Source of the DNA: an uncultured Lachnospiraceae bacterium
Lineage (GTDB): Bacteria; Bacillota; Clostridia; Lachnospirales; Lachnospiraceae
Assembly (NCBI GenBank): GCA_947631985.1
Contig: CANRNK010000003.1
Span: 1 to 54,816, forward strand
Direction: 5' to 3'
DNA length: 54,816 nt
Positions within the stretch are counted from its first letter, which is position 1, and every line of letters begins with the position of its first letter. A model generated the notes under the pieces. It was not told where the DNA came from. It did not search any database and saw only the letters and a program-made list of their open reading frames with translations. The translations under genes and the position numbers were made by a program. Below are positions 36,514 through 44,434 of the stretch, in pieces.

Positions 36514-37137
36514 TTATTGCTTTTCAATCATTAATTTCAGATGTTCCTGCAAAATATGAAGCCCAGTCAGGTTTTCTCCACCTCTTGGTATAATAATATC
36601 CGCATACTTTTTAGAAGGTTCAACGAATTGTTCATGCATCGGTTTTACTGTTTCTGCATATTGTTGTAGCACTGAATCAACACTTCTTGCGCGCTCAATC
36701 ATATCTCTTTTCATTCTTCTCATCAAACGCTCATCCGCATCTGTGTCTACATACACTTTAATGTCCATCAGATCTCTTAATTCTTTATTTTCCAAGATCA
36801 GAATCCCCTCAATAATAACTACTTTCTTGGGGGTGACTTTGATTGTTTCCATCGTCCGATTGTGAATCGTATAATCATAAACCGGAACTTTTATTTCTTG
36901 ATTTTTTTTCAGGATTTTAATGTCACTTACCATCCTGTCAGTATCAAAGGAAGAAGGATGATCATAATTTAGTTTGGAGCGCTGTTCATAGTCTAATTCA
37001 TCATGTGCTTTGTAATATGCATCATGACTGATGACCACAATATCCTCTCCAAAATAATCTTTGATTTTATTTACAATTGTTGTTTTTCCACATGCGGATC
37101 CACCAGCGATTCCCACTACACATACTCGGTTCGTCAT
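36514..37137 (-). CDS. udk: Uridine kinase family protein
   Basis: Phosphorylates uridine or cytidine for pyrimidine salvage. Walker A GGSACGKTT is at residues 12-20, then ISHDAYYKAHDEL and NYDHPSSFDTD (nucleoside-site Asp and aromatic residues), and VIIEGILIL. 207 residues, normal for udk. The ATG at 37137 is preceded by GAGGA; a GTG at 37149 lies within the binding site and is unlikely. It is 13 nt downstream of rnfB. Phosphoribulokinase-like relatives exist, but the length and motifs favour udk. Confidence 0.9.
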   Translation of the reverse strand: MTNRVCVVGIAGGSACGKTTIVNKIKDYFGEDIVVISHDAYYKAHDELDYEQRSKLNYDHPSSFDTDRMVSDIKILKKNQEIKVPVYDYTIHNRTMETIKVTPKKVVIIEGILILENKELRDLMDIKVYVDTDADERLMRRMKRDMIERARSVDSVLQQYAETVKPMHEQFVEPSKKYADIIIPRGGENLTGLHILQEHLKLMIEKQ

Positions 37138-37150
37138 TTTCTTCCTCACT

Positions 37151-37945
37151 TTAAAATGTAATTACTTTTTTAGGACACTTCTCACTGCAGGCACCACATT
37201 GAATACATTTTTCCTGGTCAATATATGCAATATTTTCTTCGATTGTTACTGCATCAACCGGGCATACCTTTTTGCAGATTCCACATGCAATGCAACCAAC
37301 CTCACAAACCTTCATAACTGCTGGCCCTTTGTCTTTTGAGGAACACTTCACGATATTTTTTGAAGTATAGGGAATCAGTTCAATGATTTCCTTTGGGCAC
37401 TCTATCACACATTTATTACAGGCTTTACAAGCCTCTTTGTCTACAACTGCAATTCCCTCTCTGATTTCAATCGCATCAAAGGGACAGACACGTACACAAT
37501 CCCCAAACCCTAAGCATCCATAATTACATGCCTTGGGTCCACCATTTGGTACAAAGGCAGCCATTTTACAACTGTTAACACCAAAGTACGCATACTCTTC
37601 TTTCGCTTTTTCAGAAGTTCCACCGCATTTCACAAATGCCATCATTCTGGTAGCACTTCCAGCATCCATTCCCATGATTCTGGCTACTTCCTGCGCAACA
37701 GCCTCTCCACCAACGGGGCATGCATTTACCGGTGCATTCCCTGCTACAATTGCTTCTGCCAGATTCGCACATCCTGGATATCCACAGCCTCCGCAGTTAT
37801 TCCCTGGCAGAGCTTCTAGTACTTCTTCTTCTCTTTCATCCTTGTATACATGAAATTTGATTGCAGCATATCCCAGAAAAAGTCCAATCAGCAAACCAAT
37901 TCCACCAATGACCCCTACTGCAAGTATAATATTTGTCAGATTCAT
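37151..37945 (-). CDS. rnfB: Rnf complex iron-sulfur subunit RnfB
   Basis: Electron-transfer subunit of the ferredoxin:NAD+ oxidoreductase (Rnf), which couples this reaction to Na+ or H+ export. One N-terminal membrane anchor (5-28) precedes an Fe-S domain CGGCGYPGC...C (about 50-75). Several ferredoxin-type clusters follow: CNYGC...C...CP, CKACNKCVIECP, CEVGCIACGICKKVCP and CIQCGACSEKCP. 264 residues is close to acetogen RnfB proteins. Last Rnf subunit gene in the operon. Confidence 0.96.
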   Translation of the reverse strand: MNLTNIILAVGVIGGIGLLIGLFLGYAAIKFHVYKDEREEEVLEALPGNNCGGCGYPGCANLAEAIVAGNAPVNACPVGGEAVAQEVARIMGMDAGSATRMMAFVKCGGTSEKAKEEYAYFGVNSCKMAAFVPNGGPKACNYGCLGFGDCVRVCPFDAIEIREGIAVVDKEACKACNKCVIECPKEIIELIPYTSKNIVKCSSKDKGPAVMKVCEVGCIACGICKKVCPVDAVTIEENIAYIDQEKCIQCGACSEKCPKKVITF

Positions 37946-37967
37946 CTACGTAACCAAGCCTTTCTCC

Positions 37968-38543
37968 CTATAATAATCCGGAAAATCCAAAAAATGCAAT
38001 TGCCATCAGCCCTGCTGTCACCAGCACAATGGGTGTTCCCTGAAATGGTTTTGGCACATCATTGTATTCCATTCTTTCCCGAAGTCCTGCAATAATTACA
38101 ATTGCAATTGTGAATCCCAGTGCTGTCGCAAATCCATTCACAACACCTGTACCCATATCATATGACTTCTTCACATTGTTCAACGCTACCCCAAGAACTG
38201 CACAGTTCGTTGTAATGAGAGGAAGATAAACACCTAATGATTTATAGAGTGGTGGCAGATATTTTTTTAAAATCATCTCCACAAATTGAACCAAAGCTGC
38301 AATGATTAAAATAAAAACAATCGTTTGCAGATAGGTTACATCAAACGGTTTTAATAAATACTGATATATCGCGCCGGTAACCGCTGAGGCAAGCGTCATG
38401 ACGAAGATAACAGCCGTTCCCATTCCAGCCGCTGTATTCATCTTTTTGGAAACTCCTAAAAACGGACATAGCCCTAAAAACTGACTCAGAACAACGTTAT
38501 TGACCAATGCTGAGCCCACTGCAATGATAAGTAATTCTTTCAC
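37968..38543 (-). CDS. rnfA: Rnf complex membrane subunit RnfA
   Basis: 191-residue integral membrane subunit with six hydrophobic segments. FLGLCPFLGVSKK and LITTNCAVLGVAL contain the cysteines conserved between RnfA and RnfE, which hold an iron-sulfur centre in the membrane. The start codon is GTG, 8 nt after GGGGG. It is paralogous to RnfE, 12 nt upstream. Confidence 0.96.
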   Translation of the reverse strand: MKELLIIAVGSALVNNVVLSQFLGLCPFLGVSKKMNTAAGMGTAVIFVMTLASAVTGAIYQYLLKPFDVTYLQTIVFILIIAALVQFVEMILKKYLPPLYKSLGVYLPLITTNCAVLGVALNNVKKSYDMGTGVVNGFATALGFTIAIVIIAGLRERMEYNDVPKPFQGTPIVLVTAGLMAIAFFGFSGLL

Positions 38544-38555
38544 GATTCAGTCCCC

Positions 38556-39293
38556 CTATTCTTTCACTTCTGGATCTGATTCTACAAAAGTAGTCCCACA
38601 TCCTCCACAGGAGCCACAGCCTCCCTGGCAATCTGCTTCTGCGTTACTCATTGCATTTGTTTTTTTCTCTTTTTTTGCAGCATTCATTTTTGCCTGGTTC
38701 TGCATAGCAGTCAATCCTGCCAGAACAAAAAAGGCACCTGGTGCCAGAATAAAAATACTCGCTGGTGTATATCCAGGGATTTTTTTTGCAGCATCAGCAA
38801 GTGGAATCAACTGATATCCAAATATCTGGCCAGCACCAAGTATTTCCCGGAAAATCCCAATACTTGTCAACCCAATGGTAAACCCAAGCCCCATACCAAT
38901 CCCATCGAAAAGCGATGGAAGCATTGCATGTTTTGATGCATACGCTTCAGCTCTTCCCAAAATAATACAATTTACGACAATCAATGGGATATAGATACCC
39001 AAAGATGTATACAGAGACGGTAAATATCCTTCTAACAAAAGCTCCAATATCGTAACAAAAGTTGCGATTACAACAATAAAAGCCGGGATTCTCACGCGAT
39101 CTGGAATGATATTCCGGAGAAGTGAAATCAAAAGATTACTCATGGCAAGAACCACTGTTGTGGTCAGACCCATGCCAAGACCATTGGTCGCTGACGTGGT
39201 GACCGCAAGCGTTGGACACATACCAAGCATCATAACAAACGTAGGATTCTCTTTGATGATTCCATTTGAAAGGCGTTCCATTGCTTTATTCAT
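38556..39293 (-). CDS. rnfE: Rnf complex membrane subunit RnfE with cysteine-rich tail
   Basis: 245 residues. The membrane part (about 1-200) has LGMCPTLAVTTSA and LIVVNCIILGRAEA with the conserved cysteines. A C-terminal extension of about 40 residues carries CQGGCGSCGGC, four cysteines spaced C-x3-C-x2-C-x2-C, which typical RnfE proteins of about 200 residues lack. It might bind an extra metal or Fe-S centre. The ATG at 39293 is 8 nt after AGGAGG, overlapping the end of rnfG by 8 nt. Confidence 0.94.
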   Translation of the reverse strand: MNKAMERLSNGIIKENPTFVMMLGMCPTLAVTTSATNGLGMGLTTTVVLAMSNLLISLLRNIIPDRVRIPAFIVVIATFVTILELLLEGYLPSLYTSLGIYIPLIVVNCIILGRAEAYASKHAMLPSLFDGIGMGLGFTIGLTSIGIFREILGAGQIFGYQLIPLADAAKKIPGYTPASIFILAPGAFFVLAGLTAMQNQAKMNAAKKEKKTNAMSNAEADCQGGCGSCGGCGTTFVESDPEVKE

Positions 39294-39903
39294 TCTGTCC
39301 ACCTCCTGTTAACTCTGCCTGAAAATAAGCAAGTCCTGCATTGACACCATTGGTGATTGCATTCGTTGTAATCGTTGCTCCACTGATTGCATCAATCTGG
39401 TTGTCCGCTGTCGCACCAGATTTCGTATACTCAAATTTCTGTGTATTCACGGCTGAAAACTGACTCTTAAATTCATCAGTATTTGCTTTCATTCCAAGGC
39501 CCGCTGTTTCTGCAATTGTCAGGATAGAGATTCCATTCACCGTTCCATCCTTTTGGATCCCCATTGAAAAGGTGATATCTCCTGAATATCCCTCGTGAGA
39601 AGTCACTGTAATCACTGCTCCAAGATATACTTTCTCCTGATTGAGAGCTTGTGTAACTTCTATAATGTCAACTTCCGTCAAGCCTGCATCCAGAAGTAGT
39701 TTCTGTGCAGCTGTGCTATCAAAAGAAGCATCTGTTTCAAAGGATACTGCATCTGGAAACACTTCCAGATTTGCCTCTGTTTTTGCTTTTTCTTTCTGAA
39801 CTGCGATTGGACCTTTGGTCATCTCATACACAACTCCAAGAAATAAACCTGCGAGCAGGGTAATAATCAGTAGCACAAAAGCATCTTTTACTAATTTTTT
39901 CAT
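39286..39903 (-). CDS. rnfG: Rnf complex FMN-carrying subunit RnfG
   Basis: 205 residues: one N-terminal membrane segment (9-29) and an extracytoplasmic FMN-binding domain. DAISGATITTNA contains the S-G-A-T flavinylation motif, with FMN attached covalently to threonine by ApbE, whose gene is not in this window. It overlaps rnfD by 4 nt (ATGA). Confidence 0.95.
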   Translation of the reverse strand: MKKLVKDAFVLLIITLLAGLFLGVVYEMTKGPIAVQKEKAKTEANLEVFPDAVSFETDASFDSTAAQKLLLDAGLTEVDIIEVTQALNQEKVYLGAVITVTSHEGYSGDITFSMGIQKDGTVNGISILTIAETAGLGMKANTDEFKSQFSAVNTQKFEYTKSGATADNQIDAISGATITTNAITNGVNAGLAYFQAELTGGGQNE

Positions 39904-40832
39904 GCTTTCAGACCTCCACTTCCGAATCCTTTTGGCATCGTAATTTTTTCAATCAATGGAACTAAAAGATTACCAATGATAATTGCATAGGACACCCCTT
40001 CTGCAGAACCACCGAATAAACGAAACAGCCCTGTCAGGATTCCAAGCAGTACTCCATAAAGAATTTGTCCATTTGTCGTAATTGGACGTGTTGCATAATC
40101 GGTCGCCATGAAAAATGCGCCAAGCATAAGACCGCCCCCTGCCAGATGTGTTGATAAATAAGGATAGTCAAATCCCTTCCCGCCAAAAAAAGTTAAGAAA
40201 AGAAGAAAACTAATCAGATAGCTGGCTGGAATTTTAAGATCTATAATACCTGCCAGAATCAGAATACAGGCTCCAAGAACAATCGCAATCATGGAAGTTT
40301 CTCCAATGGTACCTGAAATCCTACCAAGCACCATGGTAACGATATCGACTGATCCGCCCGCTTTTAAGGTAGCAAGTGGTGTTGCACCTGAATATCCATC
40401 CACCTGAAAGTTCGTCATGATGGACGCAAATGAAATCATCAAAAAACATCTCGCTGCAAGTGCAGGATTCATAAAATTCTGTCCCAGTCCACCAAACAAC
40501 ATTTTTACGACAATGATTGCAAACACCCCACCAATCACCCCAATCCACCAGGGTGCTGAAGGCGGAAGATTCAAGGCAAGAAGAAGACCTGTCACAATTG
40601 CCGAGAAGTCTTTTATCGTTGATTTCTTTTTCATAAACTTCTGATACAGGTACTCAGACAGGACAGAAGAAAGTACCGTAACTACGATTAAAACAAGTGC
40701 ATTGAATCCAAAATTATAAATACCAAATAGGGTCGCAGGAAGCAATGCCAATATAACCGTCAGCATGATATTTCCTGTTGTGTATTTCGATCTGGTATGT
40801 GGATTTGAAGATATATTAGTCAAACCATTCAC
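39900..40832 (-). CDS. rnfD: Rnf complex membrane subunit RnfD
   Basis: 310 residues with about eight to ten membrane segments. DGYSGATPLATL carries the SGAT covalent FMN site, and FGGLGQNFMNPALAARCFL is a family signature. It belongs to the NqrB/RnfD family. The start codon is GTG, 8 nt after AGGAGG. It lies 44 nt after rnfC. Confidence 0.95.
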   Translation of the reverse strand: MNGLTNISSNPHTRSKYTTGNIMLTVILALLPATLFGIYNFGFNALVLIVVTVLSSVLSEYLYQKFMKKKSTIKDFSAIVTGLLLALNLPPSAPWWIGVIGGVFAIIVVKMLFGGLGQNFMNPALAARCFLMISFASIMTNFQVDGYSGATPLATLKAGGSVDIVTMVLGRISGTIGETSMIAIVLGACILILAGIIDLKIPASYLISFLLFLTFFGGKGFDYPYLSTHLAGGGLMLGAFFMATDYATRPITTNGQILYGVLLGILTGLFRLFGGSAEGVSYAIIIGNLLVPLIEKITMPKGFGSGGLKA

Positions 40833-40876
40833 GGTTGGAACCTCCTAAAATTATATTCTTTTTATACTCAAATTCT

Positions 40877-42196
40877 TTAGCTCTTCTTTCTGCTTGCCAA
40901 AACCATTTTACGCATAGACTTAATTGACTGTGTCAGCTGGCGCTTTGCGGGACAAATATAACTGCAGCATCCACATTCACAACATTCCATTCCGTTGTTT
41001 TTTTCAAATGCTTCTGTATTTCCATGCTCTGCAAAATCAGCAAGCCTGCTTGGTACAATTCTCCCTGGACAGACTTCAACACATTTTCCACAGTTAATGC
41101 ATGCACTTGGTTCCCATTTTGCAACATCATCTTTCCCAAACGCCAAAAGAGCTGACGAGGTTTTTACAATGGGTACTTCCTGGTCGAACATACTGATTCC
41201 CATCATTGGTCCACCTGATATGACTTTTTCAGGTGTTCCTACAAAACCACCTGCTTCTTCAACCAGTTCGCTAAATTTTGTGCCAAGTCTCACCCTGAAA
41301 TTAGTTGGATTCGTGATTGCATCTCCTGTCACCGTCACGATCCGACTCATAAGTGGTCTTCCCGTAAAAATTGTCTGCCAGATTGCAACTGCTGTATCGG
41401 CATTGTTGACAACACATCCTGCGTCCGCCGGTAGCATACTTGAATTAATTGCTCTCTTGGTTACTGCGTAAATCAGCTGACGTTCGGCCCCCTGTGGATA
41501 TTTCGTTTTAAGAGATTTTACTGCAATTCTTGGTTCCTCCTTTACAAGATTCTTGATCAGGTCAATGCAGTCTTGTTTATTATCTTCTATGGCGATAATC
41601 CCTTTCGCATTGTCAAATAATTGCAGAATTACTTTTAATCCCCCAATGATCTTTTCCGGTTCTTCTAACATTCTACGGTAGTCTGACGTTAGATAGGGTT
41701 CACATTCTGCACAATTTATAATTACATACGTTATTTTATCGGGTTCCTTAGGCGACAGCTTTACATGTGTCGGAAATCCCGCTCCACCCATTCCTACGAT
41801 TCCAGCATTGGATATTTTTTCAATAATTTCCTGTTTGGATAATGCTTCAAGATCAAGAGACGCTTCAAATGAAACCTCTTCATATAAATGATCATTTTCT
41901 ATTATAATGCATTCCAAATGTTCTCCTGAGAGAACTCGCCTTGGTTCAACTGCCTTCACCGTTCCTGAAACAGAAGCAAAGACTGGCGCAGACACAAATC
42001 CGCCTGCCTTGGCAATCATCTGTCCACATAAAACATGCTCTCCTTTTGTAACAATTGGAATTGCAGGTGCTCCAATATGTTGTGCAACTGGAAAGATCAG
42101 CTCTCCTTTCGGCAGAATCTCTCTGATTGGTTTGTCTTTGGACAATTCCTTCCCATCATGTGGATGTAGTCCTCCTCGAAATGTTCTATTTGTCAT
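40877..42196 (-). CDS. rnfC: Rnf complex NADH-binding subunit RnfC
   Basis: 439 residues, peripheral cytoplasmic subunit that reduces NAD+. The N-terminal barrel-sandwich region is followed by GMGGAGFPTHVKLSP and INCAECEPYLTSDYR, the FMN and NADH region shared with complex I NuoF, then an SLBB region. Two ferredoxin-type clusters come last: CINCGKCVEVCP and CCECGCCSYICP. First gene of rnfCDGEAB. The ATG follows GAGAGGATTGTACG. Confidence 0.96.
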   Translation of the reverse strand: MTNRTFRGGLHPHDGKELSKDKPIREILPKGELIFPVAQHIGAPAIPIVTKGEHVLCGQMIAKAGGFVSAPVFASVSGTVKAVEPRRVLSGEHLECIIIENDHLYEEVSFEASLDLEALSKQEIIEKISNAGIVGMGGAGFPTHVKLSPKEPDKITYVIINCAECEPYLTSDYRRMLEEPEKIIGGLKVILQLFDNAKGIIAIEDNKQDCIDLIKNLVKEEPRIAVKSLKTKYPQGAERQLIYAVTKRAINSSMLPADAGCVVNNADTAVAIWQTIFTGRPLMSRIVTVTGDAITNPTNFRVRLGTKFSELVEEAGGFVGTPEKVISGGPMMGISMFDQEVPIVKTSSALLAFGKDDVAKWEPSACINCGKCVEVCPGRIVPSRLADFAEHGNTEAFEKNNGMECCECGCCSYICPAKRQLTQSIKSMRKMVLASRKKS

Positions 42197-42286
42197 CGTA
42201 CAATCCTCTCTTCTTTATTTTAAAAAATCATCCTAATTATAGAATACTTTTCCTATAACAATATACTATTTTTTGGATGAAAATAC

Positions 42287-42299
42287 TACTATGATAGTA
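42287..42299. promoter_or_regulatory. 13-bp palindrome in the rnfC/exonuclease intergenic region
   Basis: TACTATGATAGTA is a perfect palindrome around a central G, between divergent genes, 90 bp from rnfC. It is a possible operator, for instance for a GntR-type regulator; no partner is seen in the window. Confidence 0.3.
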
Positions 42300-42366
42300 A
42301 AAATAAATATGCTATGATTACTTTGTTCCGCCTTTTACATACTCTACAACATCAATGAATCAGTTG

Positions 42367-42443
42367 AAATTAGTAATAATTTAACAATTATTTCTAATTT
42401 GTTTTGATTCTAAGCGTGCTTAAGCAAGCAGATGGGAATAAAA
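42367..42443 (+). promoter_or_regulatory. Structured leader element, copy A (before YprB-like exonuclease)
   Basis: Hairpin 1 has arms AAATTAGTAATAATT (42367-42381) and AATTATTTCTAATTT (42386-42400) with one mismatch and a TAAC loop. The linker GTTTTGATTCTAA follows, then hairpin 2 with GCGTGC (42414-42419), loop TTAA and GCAAGC (42424-42429), then AGATGGGAATAAAA and the ATG at 42444. The same layout and much of the same sequence occurs at 48468-48543. Function unknown: a cis-regulatory RNA or a small dispersed element. Confidence 0.65.
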
Positions 42444-43547
42444 ATGAAAATTATAAAAGAAAAACTATCACAGTTAAAAACAACTTATCCAATAGAACAG
42501 GAATCTCCTCTTAATCATATTTTATTCCTTGATATAGAGACAACGGGGTTCTCTGCCGCAACCTCTACTCTTTATCTGATTGGATGCATCTTCCATGAAA
42601 ATGATTGTTTTCATTCAATACAGTGGTTTGCTGAAAACCCGCAGGAAGAAAGCATCATCTTAAAAGAATTTATTCTATTTTGTAATCAGTATAAAACACT
42701 CATTCACTTCAACGGCAATCGGTTTGATGTACCATACCTGACCCAGAAAGCAAAACAGTATAAGCTTGCAGACCCCTTTTCCACTATGACTGCGATTGAT
42801 TTATACAAAAGAGTGGTCCCTTGCAAACACTTTTTAAAACTCCCTGATTGCAGGCAAAAGACAATTGAACTCTTTTTAAATGTAAGCAGGGATGATCTGT
42901 TTCATGGAGGTGAGTTGATTGCTGTCTATGAGGCATATGTATTGCACCCTGATTCTGAACTTTTCAATCAGCTCATACAGCACAATGCAGATGATTTATC
43001 TGGATTAGTACTAATTCTGCCTATCTTAGCTTATAGTGACCTATTCTTCAAACCATTACGCGTAAAAAAAGTACAGGCAAATTATTATAAAGATATCAAT
43101 GGAGAAAAAAAACAGGAAATACTAATGTCTCTGGCTTTTCCAACAAAGCTTCCCGTTGCGATATCCTATGGGGATAACAATTGTTATTTCACTGGATCTG
43201 GAAACTATGGAACACTTAAAGTTCCAATTTTTGATGAAGAAATGAAATATTACTATTCAAATTATAAAGACTATTATTTTCTTCCGGTCGAGGATATGGC
43301 ACTCCATAAATCAGTTTCTTCTTTTGTCTCAAAAGAAAACCGTACTCCTGCAACAGCACACACCTGCTATACCCGAAAACGCTCCCTTTATCTGCCCCAA
43401 TGGGAAGTATTGTTTGAACCCTTCTTCAAACGTGACTATGATGAAACAGAATTGTTTTTTGAGTTGACAGAAGAATTCAAGCAACATCGAGATGCTTTTT
43501 CGCATTATGCGAGTCACATTATGCAGATGCTCTTAAAATATAAATAA
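42444..43547 (+). CDS. YprB-like 3'-5' exonuclease (RNase H-like fold)
   Basis: 367 residues. The DEDDh exonuclease core occupies about 25-200: LDIETTG (Asp 30, Glu 32), HFNGNRFDVPYL (Asp near 103) and QHNADDLSGL (His and Asp near 180-184). It matches the B. subtilis YprB family, a predicted nuclease of unknown substrate. The remaining 170 residues are not recognised. I chose the ATG at 42444 because it sits behind the conserved leader block; the ATG at 42432 lies inside that block. Single-gene transcript with a strong terminator, divergent from rnfC. Confidence 0.82.
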   Translation: MKIIKEKLSQLKTTYPIEQESPLNHILFLDIETTGFSAATSTLYLIGCIFHENDCFHSIQWFAENPQEESIILKEFILFCNQYKTLIHFNGNRFDVPYLTQKAKQYKLADPFSTMTAIDLYKRVVPCKHFLKLPDCRQKTIELFLNVSRDDLFHGGELIAVYEAYVLHPDSELFNQLIQHNADDLSGLVLILPILAYSDLFFKPLRVKKVQANYYKDINGEKKQEILMSLAFPTKLPVAISYGDNNCYFTGSGNYGTLKVPIFDEEMKYYYSNYKDYYFLPVEDMALHKSVSSFVSKENRTPATAHTCYTRKRSLYLPQWEVLFEPFFKRDYDETELFFELTEEFKQHRDAFSHYASHIMQMLLKYK

Positions 43548-43584
43548 AAAATCCAGTTGCATGTTACTGCAACTGGATTTTTTA
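43546..43584. terminator. Bidirectional terminator between exonuclease and cheR
   Basis: The stem AAATCCAGTTGC and GCAACTGGATTT (12 bp) is flanked by A and T runs, between convergent genes. Confidence 0.9.
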
Positions 43585-43620
43585 TTGTCGATGGGTGGCA
43601 AGCCACTCTTCGTTATTGTT

Positions 43621-44397
43621 TCAGGGTCTCTCGTAAAAGAATGAACTTTTCCGCGTATACCCCAATGCTTTGTAATTCACAATCTGCTCTGTACTTCCGA
43701 TAAATAAAACGCCGTTTGGTTTCAAAGATTTTAAAAACTTAGCGAATACTTCGTCTTTTGCTTCTTCTGTAAAGTAGATCAATACATTTCTGCATACAAT
43801 CAAATCATAGTTTTGCTGATACGTATCCTTTAACAGATTATGCTCTTTGAATTCAACACAAGCCTTCACTTCATCTGAAATCTTATAAGAGGGACCAATC
43901 TGAGTAAAAAACTTTTTCTTCAGATCAGCAGGTACACTCTCAATACTCTTTGCAGAATATAAGCCAGTTTTTGCTTTTTCAATCACAACCTTATCCAGAT
44001 CTGTCGCGTAGATACGAATCTTATTGAGTGGAAGGTGCTTGGACATTGCCATAACCAACGAATAAGGTTCATCCCCTGTTGAGCATGCGGCACTCCATAC
44101 TTTCAGACTCGTTCCAAACTTTTTAATCAGCTCAGGAATTACTTCTTTATCAATCAATTCCCACTGTTCCGGATTTCTATAGAATTCTGAAACATTAATT
44201 GTAAGATAGGTAACGAATTCTTCAAAAAGTTTTTTATCCGTTTTAATTGCCCGAACAAAATTCTGATACCCGTCAATCTTGTTTTTTAAGATTAAAGTAT
44301 CAATTCTACGTTTCATCTGTTTTTCTTTATAGGCGTTCAAATCAATCTGGGTCAATTCTAATACTGCTTTTTTAAAGTACTCGTAATCATACACCAT
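43621..44397 (-). CDS. cheR: Chemotaxis protein methyltransferase CheR
   Basis: 258 residues. The N-terminal helical domain (about 1-75) is followed by the S-adenosylmethionine-binding fold with VWSAACSTGDEPYSLVMA and IVCRNVLIYF. It methylates glutamates in the signalling domain of chemoreceptors, such as the one at 21883-23982. It stands outside any chemotaxis cluster, 37 nt after the S1-domain gene, and ends that transcript. AAAGGATGA precedes the ATG. Confidence 0.95.
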   Translation of the reverse strand: MVYDYEYFKKAVLELTQIDLNAYKEKQMKRRIDTLILKNKIDGYQNFVRAIKTDKKLFEEFVTYLTINVSEFYRNPEQWELIDKEVIPELIKKFGTSLKVWSAACSTGDEPYSLVMAMSKHLPLNKIRIYATDLDKVVIEKAKTGLYSAKSIESVPADLKKKFFTQIGPSYKISDEVKACVEFKEHNLLKDTYQQNYDLIVCRNVLIYFTEEAKDEVFAKFLKSLKPNGVLFIGSTEQIVNYKALGYTRKSSFFYERP

Positions 44398-44434
44398 CTA
44401 GATTCATCCTTTTTCAGAATAGCAGACCTATTCT

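Noticed and set aside
42370..42387. Rex-like site TTGTTAAATTATTACTAA upstream of rnfC and the exonuclease gene
   Set aside because: It deviates from the Rex palindrome in one half and is fully explained as part of hairpin 1 of the repeated leader element.
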